A stretch of DNA of 45,393 bases from Bacillota bacterium (lineage in GTDB: Bacteria; Bacillota; Sulfobacillia; JAMCWA01), in NCBI GenBank assembly GCA_023475165.1, contig JAMCWA010000066.1, positions 1 to 45,393 of the forward strand, given 5' to 3'. Positions within the stretch are counted from its first letter, which is position 1; the number at the start of each line of letters is the position of its first letter. Positions 24,444 to 32,397 of the stretch are shown piece by piece. The notes under the pieces were generated by a model. That model had not been told where the DNA came from. It saw only the letters and a program-made list of their open reading frames with translations, and made no database searches. Made by a program: the position numbers and the translations under genes.

Positions 24444-25091
24444 TCAATCAAGCAGACCTCGGCGCAGGGCATACTGAGTTAGCTCGGCCCGGTTTTTCAA
24501 ATCCAATTTGTTCATGATGTTGGCCCGGTGGAAGTCAACGGTTTTGGGGCTCAAGTTAAGGATGGAAGCGATCTTCCTGATCTTGTAACCCTTTGCCAGG
24601 AGGACCAGTACCTCGCGTTCTCGCTCAGTGAGGGTTTCAAAACCATCGGTGGCCGCTAAATTCCCTTTCTGCCGAAATCCTTCGACGACCAGATCGGTGA
24701 CCGCCGAATCGATATAGGAGCGGCCGGCCTTTACGGTGCGGATGGCTTGGAGCAATTGGTCAGCGGCGGAACGTTTCAAGATGTAGCCAGCCGCCCCAAG
24801 GCGCAAACCGGGCAAGACGTATTCCCGGTTCTCATATTGCGATAATAACAAGATCCGGCAGGTGGGGAGGAGGTTCAGAATCTCCCGGGCTGCCGTGAGC
24901 CCGTCCATTCCGGGTAAGGCGATGTCCATTAAAATGATGTCCGGCCTTATTTCCTGTACCTTGCGGATGGCCTCTTCGCCGTCACTGGCTTCTCCAACTA
25001 CTTCCAGATCAGGGTAGAGTTCGAGCAGGGCGCGGAGACCGGCCCGAAAAATGGCATGATCATCGACGAGAAAAACGCGCGTGACCTCCAT
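24444..25091 (-). CDS. NarL/FixJ-family response regulator
   Basis: 215 residues. Receiver domain 1-120 with the acidic pair DD (10-11), the phosphorylated Asp in PDIILMDIALPGMDG (about 56) and the conserved Lys in YILKRSAADQ (about 107). The C-terminal LuxR-type HTH is LTEREREVLVLLAKGYKIRKIASILNLSPKTVDFHRANIMNKL (about 150-193). It is placed between the kinase and the molybdoenzyme operon and is probably the direct activator of that operon. No strong ribosome-binding site precedes the ATG. The kinase ends 188 bases upstream. Confidence 0.92.
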   Translation of the reverse strand: MEVTRVFLVDDHAIFRAGLRALLELYPDLEVVGEASDGEEAIRKVQEIRPDIILMDIALPGMDGLTAAREILNLLPTCRILLLSQYENREYVLPGLRLGAAGYILKRSAADQLLQAIRTVKAGRSYIDSAVTDLVVEGFRQKGNLAATDGFETLTEREREVLVLLAKGYKIRKIASILNLSPKTVDFHRANIMNKLDLKNRAELTQYALRRGLLD

Positions 25092-25279
25092 TGTATTCGA
25101 TAGCTGCCAGGTGACCTAGGGCCTGACCCCGGGTAAATGGCAGCGAGACCTCCTTTCTAACCAGTTGTTCTTTTTCGGCGGTGGGTACTCCCTATCTTAG
25201 TATAGTACGGCAACCTTAACAGGCCACAAGGCCTGGTTTCGGCCCCTGCCGAGAGATGACCCTTTTCCTGTTCACGGAT

Positions 25280-26707
25280 TTACGCCTTAGGAGGAGCTGG
25301 CTTAATGCTGGGGGCCAGGGGTAAAGTCGTACTGACCAGCGTGCCATGTCCAGGTTGCGACCAAAAGCTAACTTGTCCCTGCAAAAGAGAGGCTCTTTCC
25401 TGGATGCCGAGGAGGCCCAGGGGACTTTTTTCGCTACTAAAGACGGTCTTGGGATTAAAACCACGGCCATCATCTCTAATGCTCAGTACTGCCTCTTCGG
25501 ACTTAACCTTTAACGACAGCCAGAGATTTTTGGCCCGCGCGTGACGGTAAACGTTGCTGATTGCCTCTTGACCAATGCGGTAGAGGATGGTTTCCGCTTC
25601 CGGCGACAATTGGGTCGGGTCACCAGCAGCCTCAATGTGGAGTATGACGCCTTGCGGCTTGAGGCGGCTTTCGGCATACCAGGTCAAAGCGGGAATGAGT
25701 CCCCGGTCATCCAGTAAGGTTGGCCGGAGGTCGTAAACGACATTGTGGAGTTCCTTGACGATATTGACGGCAGAATTCTTCATTTGCTCCAAGGTCTTTT
25801 CGGCCCGTTCGGGGTCGCTCTTGACCACCGTTGCGGCCACTTTCAGCCCCAAAACCAGGGCGGCCAAAGATTGGCTGGTTTCGTCGTGGAGCTCGCGGGC
25901 GATTCTCTTACGCTCATCTTCTTGAGCGCGCATGGCTTTGGCCAGGAGTTGTCCCATTAACTCTTCCCGTCGCTTGAGTTCTGCTTCCGAATCTTGCAAG
26001 CGCTTGATGGTCTCGCGCAGGCGGCGCGTCATCTGATTAAAGCTTTCGGCCAACTGGCCAACTTCGTCTTTTGATTTGACCAAAATTTCCTGGTTGAGGT
26101 CGCCTTGTCCGATCCTGGTGGCCATACTGGAAAGGACCTCCAAAGGCCTGGTGATGAAACTGCTGATAGTAAGGGAAGCCACGCTGCCCACAGTAACGCC
26201 CACCAAGGTGAGAAAGGCGATGACCATACCGACTTGACCTAAAGAGTGCTGGATGGTTTCCTCGCTAAAACCCAGGTGAAGTTGGGCGGGCAAACCTGGA
26301 ATCAGGTAGAGTCCGATATCGCGGACCTGGCTCGTTTCCGTTCGCAGTAAAAGAACTTGTGTCGTTTCTCCGGCCGGGACTATCGTTTTTTGAAGAAGAT
26401 CCGGCGGGAAACCATCCTCAAAAGTGGATAAAAGGATACGTTGATCAGGATCAAACAGGAAGGCGTATTCTAGGTCGGCGGTTCTGTTTTTGACGGCGGC
26501 CAGGGCGCGATCAATAACCAGCAGATTGCCGTCAAGGTAGGGATTGATGATATTTTCTGCTATGGTTTCGGTTAAAGAGACGCCTCGGCTCACCAAGTAG
26601 CTTTTTAAAGCACTCTTCACCAGAGCCTGGAGGGCGAAAATGGTCAAAAGCCCCATGACCACGATGATGGCCGAGGTGGTCAGGATGATTCTCCGACTGA
26701 GTTTCAT
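25280..26707 (-). CDS. Membrane histidine kinase (HAMP, HisKA_3)
   Basis: 475 residues. Order: TM1 (about 8-30), a short extracytoplasmic sensor (about 31-160), TM2 (about 161-185), HAMP (about 187-240, ITRPLEVLSSMATRIGQGDL), the H-box ERKRIARELHDETSQSLAALVLGL (about 266-290) and the ATPase domain with EAISNVYRHARAKNLWLSL and DDGRGFNP. This is the NarX/DegS kinase type that pairs with LuxR-type regulators. Its ATG overlaps the stop of the PhnD-like gene (ATGA), so binding protein, kinase and regulator are coupled. The arrangement recalls TtrS, in which a PhnD-like domain and the kinase are fused. Confidence 0.93.
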   Translation of the reverse strand: MKLSRRIILTTSAIIVVMGLLTIFALQALVKSALKSYLVSRGVSLTETIAENIINPYLDGNLLVIDRALAAVKNRTADLEYAFLFDPDQRILLSTFEDGFPPDLLQKTIVPAGETTQVLLLRTETSQVRDIGLYLIPGLPAQLHLGFSEETIQHSLGQVGMVIAFLTLVGVTVGSVASLTISSFITRPLEVLSSMATRIGQGDLNQEILVKSKDEVGQLAESFNQMTRRLRETIKRLQDSEAELKRREELMGQLLAKAMRAQEDERKRIARELHDETSQSLAALVLGLKVAATVVKSDPERAEKTLEQMKNSAVNIVKELHNVVYDLRPTLLDDRGLIPALTWYAESRLKPQGVILHIEAAGDPTQLSPEAETILYRIGQEAISNVYRHARAKNLWLSLKVKSEEAVLSIRDDGRGFNPKTVFSSEKSPLGLLGIQERASLLQGQVSFWSQPGHGTLVSTTLPLAPSIKPAPPKA

Positions 26708-27672
26708 CGATTGGACTTCCCTTCCGGTGAAAACGGCCCCGGTTCTAGCAGACCCAAGCGCAGAGCCCAGTGGCGGGCTTCGGCGTAATCTTCATCAGTC
26801 GCGGTGGTAAAACCGGCCGGCATCTCGGATTGTTCCCAGTGGTACAATCCTTCTTGGTCTTTACCCAAGGGGTCAAAGGCCAAAAGGGCTTGCCTGACCT
26901 TTTCGATCACCTGTGGATCGACCTGAGCATTGGCGGAGATGGTGCTACTGGGAAAACAGGGGGAAGTGGCCAGGATACGGACCAGACCTTTTTTGGCCAG
27001 TTCGCGGGCCAAGGTGTCCTGGATACCACCGGCGTCATAACGGCCGCTGATGACGGCATTGGCGGCTTCGAAGTGGGATCCGGTATATTCAAAGGCGGCC
27101 AGATCGGACAGCCGGATACCCGCCTCAAAGAGGAGGATACGGGGAATTAAGTGCCCCTGGGTGGAATTCCGGGCCCCAAAGGCAAAGGTCTTTCCTTTTA
27201 AGTCCGGCAGGGAACGCAAGGGGCTATTGGGCTGAGTGATGATCATCCCCCGGTAAGTCCCTTTCTTTTCTTCAGTCAACCCCTTCACCAAAACGCGCAC
27301 GCCGTAACGGTCATGGGCTTCCAGGTAACTAAGGGTGCCAATGGCCGCAAATTGAACCTTCCCCTGTCCCAATTCCTCGACAATGCTAGCGTTTTTGGGG
27401 GTGATGTGGAGGGCAAAGTGGTAACCAGTACTTCGCTCCAGGTAGCGGAGAAAGGAGAGATACATCTTGACGTCTTCGCGGGGCTCTAACCGCCGGTCGA
27501 AGCCGAAATAAAAGACGTCTTTGTCCGGTGACGGAAGAGGAAGAGATGGGTTTTCCACCCTCTGGCTCAAACGAACGGGAACTGGTTTTTCGGACCAGGC
27601 CCTGGCGACAATGATTGCCAAGACAAAGAATAACAAAATCGTACTGGCGCTGAGCCAAAGGTTCTTTCGCAC
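26704..27672 (-). CDS. PhnD-like periplasmic binding protein, full-length copy
   Basis: 322 residues if GTG 27672 is used (membrane signal-anchor KNLWLSASTILLFFVLAIIVARAW follows at once); TTG 27732 is an alternative that adds 20 residues. The two-lobe PhnD/TtrS-sensor fold is marked by FYFGFDRRLEPREDVKMYLSFLRYLERSTGYHFAL, VQFAAIGTLSYLEAHD, GMIITQPNSPLRSLPDLKGKTFAFGARNSTQGHLIPRILL and GRYDAGGIQDTLARELAK. Such proteins sense an oxyanion (phosphonate, tetrathionate, arsenate or arsenite) and signal to the kinase. Stop overlaps the kinase start. Its 5' half and promoter are duplicated just upstream. Confidence 0.88.
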   Translation of the reverse strand: MRKNLWLSASTILLFFVLAIIVARAWSEKPVPVRLSQRVENPSLPLPSPDKDVFYFGFDRRLEPREDVKMYLSFLRYLERSTGYHFALHITPKNASIVEELGQGKVQFAAIGTLSYLEAHDRYGVRVLVKGLTEEKKGTYRGMIITQPNSPLRSLPDLKGKTFAFGARNSTQGHLIPRILLFEAGIRLSDLAAFEYTGSHFEAANAVISGRYDAGGIQDTLARELAKKGLVRILATSPCFPSSTISANAQVDPQVIEKVRQALLAFDPLGKDQEGLYHWEQSEMPAGFTTATDEDYAEARHWALRLGLLEPGPFSPEGKSNR

Positions 27673-27724
27673 TTCGGAAGCGCACCCTCTTCCTGCTCCT
27701 GGAAGTGAGCCGAGGAACACCAAC

Positions 27725-28306
27725 TTAAGCAACTTCTCCGGTTCTCGTAGTTTTTCTCATACTGTTTGGGACTCTCGCGGTCAAGGGCCCCTGGGTGGAA
27801 TTCCGGGCCCCAAAGGCAAAGGTCTTTCCTTTTAAGTCCGGCAGGGAACGCAAGGGGCTATTGGGCTGAGTGATGATCATCCCCCGGTAAGTCCCTTTCT
27901 TTTCTTCAGTCAACCCCTTCACCAAAACGCGCACGCCGTAACGGTCATGGGCTTCCAGGTAACTAAGGGTGCCAATGGCCGCAAATTGAACCTTCCCCTG
28001 TCCCAATTCCTCGACAATGCTAGCGTTTTTGGGGGTGATGTGGAGGGCAAAGTGGTAACCAGTACTTCGCTCCAGGTAGCGGAGAAAGGAGAGATACATC
28101 TTGACGTCTTCGCGGGGCTCTAACCGCCGGTCGAAGCCGAAATAAAAGACGTCTTTGTCCGGTGACGGAAGAGGAAGAGATGGGTTTTCCACCCTCTGGC
28201 TCAAACGAACGGGAACTGGTTTTTCGGACCAGGCCCTGGCGACAATGATTGCCAAGACAAAGAATAACAAAATCGTACTGGCGCTGAGCCAAAGGTTCTT
28301 TCGCAC
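27725..28306 (-). pseudogene. Truncated second copy of the PhnD-like gene
   Basis: Created by the 634-bp tandem duplication. It is identical to the full copy through FAFGARNSTQG, then reads across the junction into the copy's upstream region and ends after a new tail PLTARVPNSMRKTTRTGEVA at TAA 27725, just inside the TTG start region of the full copy. The start equivalent to GTG 27672 is 28306 (TTG alternative 28366). It still encodes the membrane anchor and most of the first lobe. It has its own promoter copy and may be translated; it lacks most of the second lobe, so ligand binding is unlikely. Confidence 0.85.
27756..27784 (-). promoter_or_regulatory. Promoter of the full-length PhnD-like gene
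   Basis: Minus strand: -35 TTGACC (27779-27784), 17-base spacer, -10 TATGAG (27756-27761). It lies inside the duplicated unit and is therefore repeated upstream. Confidence 0.6.
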
Positions 28307-28389
28307 TTCGGAAGCGCACCCTCTTCCTGCTCCTGGAAGTGAGCCGAGGAACACCAACTTAAGCAACTTCTCCGGTTCTCGTAGTTTTT

Positions 28390-28418
28390 CTCATACTGTT
28401 TGGGACTCTCGCGGTCAA
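28390..28418 (-). promoter_or_regulatory. Duplicate promoter upstream of the truncated copy
   Basis: The same TTGACC-17-TATGAG at an offset of exactly 634 bases (-35 28413-28418, -10 28390-28395). This is probably the original promoter position relative to the upstream flank. Confidence 0.6.
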
Positions 28419-28463
28419 GGGCAGAACGTAGCCTGAAATCCTTCGGGGCTTGCCAGCGGTCTC

Positions 28464-29501
28464 CTATACCGGCCTGCTTTGGAAGTCGGGTTCCACCTCC
28501 AGGTGGGCGGGGTTGTCGCCGGGATGCCAAAAGGCCACCTTGACGCGGGGCAGGTTCTTGGCATCGCTATAACGGGCGGTTATGGCGGCGGCCTGCTGGA
28601 TCAGATGGCCCTGGCGAGGTGAATCCTCCGGCGGGCGGATTGCCAATGCGGGAATGCCTGCCATAATGTCCGCCGGAACCTCCCTGGGGAGGCGCAGCAG
28701 GGAAATAGGACCAGGAAAATCCTCCACCGTCAATAGGATATCCGCGGGGCGAGCCTCAGCGGCGATGACCCGATTTTCTTCCTCCCGGCGTCCGACGGCC
28801 AGGTAGGCCCCGCCAGACAAGAGGAAACAGCGGCCAAACCTCAGCAGACGGGCCTCGTGGGGTTCGGCCTGCGGCTTGTTTTCCAAAAGTCCCCGGAGAC
28901 GTTGGGAATACCCTGGATCAGTCAGGAGGCAGCCCCCGGCGGGTGGCGGATAGTCGGTGATACCATATTTTTCGGCCAGTTCCATCTGGCGGAGGCGGGA
29001 ACGGCCAGCTATGTCCAGGAGTCTTTCCCGGTTCACCTGACCGCGCTCTTCCGGTAGGGTGGGGGGGAGGAGGCGGGCCGAGAGGGGCCGCAGTACCAGC
29101 CCCGGGTAACCGGATTCCTTCTCGACAGTCCTCAGCGCCTGGGGATTTTGGGACTTGGGACGCTGCCCCAGAACCTCCCCGGTGATGATGAAGTCGGCCC
29201 CGCTCTCTTCCATCAGGCGCCCGGCTTCCCGGACCATCAGGGCGTGACAATCGATACAGGGATTCATGTTCTTACCGTAGCCATATTTGGGATGTCTCAC
29301 CACATCCCAATGCGCGGCAGTGATGTCCAAAAGCCGGAGTGGTACCCCTAACTGGTTGGCGGCGGCATGAACGGCTGGAGAGGCCCCGAAAAAGGGGGTG
29401 AGGAAATTCACCCCCAGGACCTCAATATTCTGCTCCTGGATCACCCGGACGGCCAGGCGGCTGTCCAGACCGCCGGAGAGAAGGGCGACGGCTTTAGTCA
29501 A
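28464..29501 (-). CDS. PP-loop ATPase, ThiI/MnmA-like sulfurtransferase domain protein
   Basis: 345 residues from TTG 29501 with AAGGAGG 7 bases upstream. The PP-loop SGGLDS (9-14) binds ATP and activates a substrate by adenylation, as in tRNA thiolation enzymes. Further Cys motifs NPCIDCHALM (about 80-89) and PAGGCLLTDPGYSQRLRGLL (about 183-202) match the ThiI/MnmA-like family found in anaerobes; the C-terminal third (from about 220) resembles an added NFACT-R/DUF814-like domain. The tRNA-binding THUMP domain of true ThiI is missing. Start follows the DUF523 stop by 12 bases, so the two form an operon. Confidence 0.8.
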   Translation of the reverse strand: MTKAVALLSGGLDSRLAVRVIQEQNIEVLGVNFLTPFFGASPAVHAAANQLGVPLRLLDITAAHWDVVRHPKYGYGKNMNPCIDCHALMVREAGRLMEESGADFIITGEVLGQRPKSQNPQALRTVEKESGYPGLVLRPLSARLLPPTLPEERGQVNRERLLDIAGRSRLRQMELAEKYGITDYPPPAGGCLLTDPGYSQRLRGLLENKPQAEPHEARLLRFGRCFLLSGGAYLAVGRREEENRVIAAEARPADILLTVEDFPGPISLLRLPREVPADIMAGIPALAIRPPEDSPRQGHLIQQAAAITARYSDAKNLPRVKVAFWHPGDNPAHLEVEPDFQSRPV

Positions 29502-29513
29502 ACGGCTGCCTCC

Positions 29514-30206
29514 TTATTGTTGGGAAGTTCTTAGAAACTCTTCTTCGGAGAGGACCTCAAACCCCTCTTGCTGCAAGAGAGCGGCGGCAACCCCCAACCC
29601 TGTTACCAGATGTCCCCGGAAGCTTCCATCATAGATCCGGTGAACTCCGCAGGAGGGGCTTTTCTCTTTCAGAATGGCTCCGCTTGCCCCAGTCAGCCGG
29701 GCCAGGTAAAGGGTTTGCCTGGCCCCTTGCAAAAAAGCCCCCGTAACATCCTGACCGGTGGCCTGTGAAGGTTCCTCCCCTCTTTCCGTCGGCCTTGGTG
29801 GCGTGACGCCAGGCGTCACATCCCGGTCGGCCCTCCGAGCAGACTTCCCCGGGATTGACAACGCGGCGAGACCGCCGGCAGCGCCGCTGGTGCCCCGCCG
29901 ACACCCGCTCCTCAGCCCCGGTGGCGATTTGTACTGACCCGCAGGAGTTCCGCCAAAGGGCCTGGCCACCACCCTGGCTTGACCGGTCAGCACATCCAGC
30001 CCGGTTCCGCCGACTATTTCAGCAGCCGGCCGGGGTGTTGGCAGACCACCCAATTGCTCCGGACAAACAGGGATCCACCCTGACGAAATCCTTCCGGAAT
30101 GATCCTTTTCTCCCTGCCTCAGTTTACTCACCAGTTCAGGCACCAGGCTGTGACCGCCATCATAGCGGCAATAAATCCCCAGTAGGCAAGCACTGACCAG
30201 CCACAA
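29514..30206 (-). CDS. DUF523-family protein with a large low-complexity insertion
   Basis: 230 residues from TTG 30206 with AGGAGG 8 bases upstream; DUF523 proteins are usually about 150. Conserved motifs are SACLLGIYCRYDG (5-17), PVCPEQLGGLPTPR (46-59), DVTGAFLQGARQTL (about 153-166) and ILKEKSPSCGVHRIYDGSF (about 178-196); the three Cys motifs suggest an FeS or metal site. Residues about 81-150 are a Gly/Pro/Arg-rich insert between GQARVV and DVTGAF, where other members are continuous. The frame is intact. The function of DUF523 is unknown; the PP-loop neighbour hints at sulfur metabolism. Confidence 0.85.
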   Translation of the reverse strand: MWLVSACLLGIYCRYDGGHSLVPELVSKLRQGEKDHSGRISSGWIPVCPEQLGGLPTPRPAAEIVGGTGLDVLTGQARVVARPFGGTPAGQYKSPPGLRSGCRRGTSGAAGGLAALSIPGKSARRADRDVTPGVTPPRPTERGEEPSQATGQDVTGAFLQGARQTLYLARLTGASGAILKEKSPSCGVHRIYDGSFRGHLVTGLGVAAALLQQEGFEVLSEEEFLRTSQQ

Positions 30207-30668
30207 GCCATTCGCCTCCTGCCGAAACTTTTTTTACTATGCCAGGCGCAAACGCAGATCCCACCGCAGCCGCGGCAGACGAGGCCTTTCGCGGAGACTT
30301 ACTTTTCATTCTATCACTTGCATAGGCTTGGTCAAGGTCAGAGTGTCCCGCAAGCCGGACCACGTCCAAGTCGTCTCTCCCTGTTGCCGCCCGAGATGGG
30401 TTCGCGCCTCGCCGGAGGAGGTCAAAGTCACCCATCCGTTACCGTCCGAGCGGCTCACGGGAAGCTGCTGTATTTGACGGACTTTGACGAGACCTTGGTC
30501 CGGCCAGGACACGCAGCCCTCAATCCATTATTTTTCTCACAAAATTCGACTTGGGTTACAGGAAAATTGCCTTGTTATGTCGAATAGACAACTAGGTACA
30601 GGTGGGTCAGGCGTTCTTGCGAGCATTTCCAGCAGAAAACGACACCCTCCCGGGAAAGGGGAACGGCG
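30207..30668. other. 462-bp divergent gap before ftsE
   Basis: Apart from the DUF523 promoter (30308-30335), the gap has an inverted repeat ATTCGAC (30544-30550) / GTCGAAT (30579-30585) about 85 bases before ftsE. No clear ftsE promoter or small gene was seen; overlapping frames lack ribosome-binding sites. Confidence 0.45.
30308..30335 (-). promoter_or_regulatory. Promoter of the DUF523-PP-loop operon
   Basis: Minus strand: -35 TTGACC (30330-30335), 16-base spacer, -10 TAGAAT (30308-30313). Confidence 0.55.
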
Positions 30669-31382
30669 ATGGTCCTGATGGAGCACGTTTCTAAAGTCTA
30701 CAGTAATAAGACCGTGGCCCTCCTCAATGTCGGCTTGGAGATAAAGAAAGGTGAGTTTGTCTTTGTGGTTGGCCCCAGCGGAGCGGGCAAGTCAACCTTC
30801 ATCAAGCTACTCATTCGCGAGGACCTGCCCACCCAGGGGCGGGTTGTGGTTAACGGACAGGACCTGGCCACCTTGCGCCCGAGGCAAATCCCCCTCCTCC
30901 GCCGGACCATCGGAGTGGTCTTCCAGGACTTTCGCCTCTTACCGAACAAAACCGTCTACGACAATGTCGCTTTTGCCATGGAGGTAGTCGAATCCCCCCG
31001 CCGCGATATCCGGAAGAGGGTGCCCGCAGTGCTGGACCTGGTCGGTCTGCGGCAGAAGGCCAGGGCCTTTCCAGCGGAGCTGTCCGGAGGGGAGCAACAG
31101 CGGGTCGCCCTGGCCCGGGCCATCGTCAACAATCCGGCCCTGGTCATCGCCGATGAGCCCACCGGGAATCTTGACCATGAGACCTCCATGGGTATTCTGA
31201 ACCTCCTGCTGGAGATTAACCGGATGGGGACGACGGTGATTATGGCCACCCACGCCCGTAACCTGGTCAACGCCGCCAAGAAGCGCGTCATCGCGCTGGA
31301 AAAAGGACGTCTGGTCCGGGATGACGAGGAAGCTTCTTATGAGATTACCCGTACCGCCATGACCGCCGGGGGGAGGAGGTAG
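30669..31382 (+). CDS. ftsE: Cell-division ABC transporter ATPase FtsE
   Basis: 237 residues. FtsE powers conformational control of cell-wall hydrolases through FtsX. Walker A GPSGAGKST (about 38-46), Q-loop FQDFRLLPNKTVYDN, ABC signature LSGGEQQRVALARAI (about 138-152), Walker B LVIADEPTGNLD and the His switch MATHA. Start ATG has AAAGGGG 7 bases upstream. ftsX follows after 3 bases. The order ftsE-ftsX-M23-ctpA matches the conserved Gram-positive block. Confidence 0.96.
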   Translation: MVLMEHVSKVYSNKTVALLNVGLEIKKGEFVFVVGPSGAGKSTFIKLLIREDLPTQGRVVVNGQDLATLRPRQIPLLRRTIGVVFQDFRLLPNKTVYDNVAFAMEVVESPRRDIRKRVPAVLDLVGLRQKARAFPAELSGGEQQRVALARAIVNNPALVIADEPTGNLDHETSMGILNLLLEINRMGTTVIMATHARNLVNAAKKRVIALEKGRLVRDDEEASYEITRTAMTAGGRR

Positions 31383-31385
31383 GAA

Positions 31386-32273
31386 ATGGGTCTGCGCGCC
31401 TGGGAATACGCCATCAGGGAATCAGCGGTCAGCATCAGAAGAAATGGCCTGATGAGCCTGGCGGCCGTGAGTACCATTGGTCTGGCCCTTTTAATCCTGG
31501 CCACGTTTTTGACCCTGGCGGCCAACCTGCAACACATGGCCGGATACTTGGAGGCGCAGGTTGAGATCAGGGCCTTTTTGCGGGCCGACGCCGCCGTCAA
31601 GGTCCGGGATGAAACTCAGCAGGCTATCTCTGCCCTGCCCGGGGTGACCAAGGTCACCTTTGTCAGCCGGGAGGAGGCCCTAAAGAGGCTGCGCCAGCAA
31701 TTTGGCGAACAGCAAGGGGTTTTAGACGCCGTGGAGGAGATGAACCCGCTGCCGGACGGATTCGAAATCAAGGTGGACCAGCCGGAGAGCGTGGAGAAGG
31801 TGGCCGCCGCGGTGGAAAAGCTACCCGGCATCGAGAAGGTCAAATACCAACAGGGACTGGTGCAACGACTCTTCCGCTTGACCCAGGCCGTGCGGACCCT
31901 GGGGATCGCCCTGGCCGCAGCACTGGCTGCCGCCACCCTTTTTATAATCTCCAACACCATTCGTCTGACGGTTTTTGCCCGCCGGCGGGAGGTGGCCATA
32001 ATGAAACTGGTGGGGGCCACCGACGCCTTCATTCGTCGCCCTTTTTTCCTGGAGGGGCTGGCGTTAGGTGTAGTGGGGGCGGTGGTAGCCGCCCTGGCCA
32101 TCTGGTTGAGCTACAGCTGGCTGGTAACGGGCATCTCCCTATCTTTGCCCTTCATCCCCCTGGTTTCCCGTCAGCCCTTTTTGGCCAACTTGAGCCTGGT
32201 TCTGGTGGTCCTCGGGGCGATCATCGGAGCAGGGGGAACCCTTTTTTCGCTGAAACGATATCTAAAGGTGTGA
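31386..32273 (+). CDS. ftsX: Cell-division membrane protein FtsX
   Basis: 295 residues. Four helices: TM1 about 21-43, then a large extracellular domain (about 50-165; [21 protein letters not shown]), TM2 about 172-194, TM3 about 220-242 and TM4 about 265-285. The [17 protein letters not shown] loop is typical of FtsX/MacB-type permeases. FtsX relays the ATPase state to a peptidoglycan hydrolase; that partner is probably the next gene's product. Start has GGAGG upstream. Confidence 0.94.
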   Translation: MGLRAWEYAIRESAVSIRRNGLMSLAAVSTIGLALLILATFLTLAANLQHMAGYLEAQVEIRAFLRADAAVKVRDETQQAISALPGVTKVTFVSREEALKRLRQQFGEQQGVLDAVEEMNPLPDGFEIKVDQPESVEKVAAAVEKLPGIEKVKYQQGLVQRLFRLTQAVRTLGIALAAALAAATLFIISNTIRLTVFARRREVAIMKLVGATDAFIRRPFFLEGLALGVVGAVVAALAIWLSYSWLVTGISLSLPFIPLVSRQPFLANLSLVLVVLGAIIGAGGTLFSLKRYLKV

Positions 32274-32397
32274 GAAGAGGCGAAACTGGCAACACCGGGC
32301 GGCGGTGGGACGACGGAAGGTCTTTTTTTCTGCGGAAAGAAATTTTGATTGGGTTAAGGCGGTGACATGGTTGAAGACAACCGGAGGTTTTCTTCGA

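Larger units (their letters stand above)
27153..28422. repeat. Exact 634-bp tandem duplication
   Basis: Unit 1 is 27153-27786 and unit 2 is 27787-28420, with GC shared at all three junctions (27153-27154, 27787-27788, 28421-28422). By eye I saw no difference between the units. Each contains the promoter and the first roughly 175-195 codons of the PhnD-like gene. The 2-base microhomology and identity indicate a recent event. Confidence 0.95.

Noticed and set aside
32305..32397. Earlier GTG start for the M23 peptidase
   Set aside because: It adds charged residues before the signal peptide and has no good ribosome-binding site; GTG 32398 has GGAGGT at proper distance.
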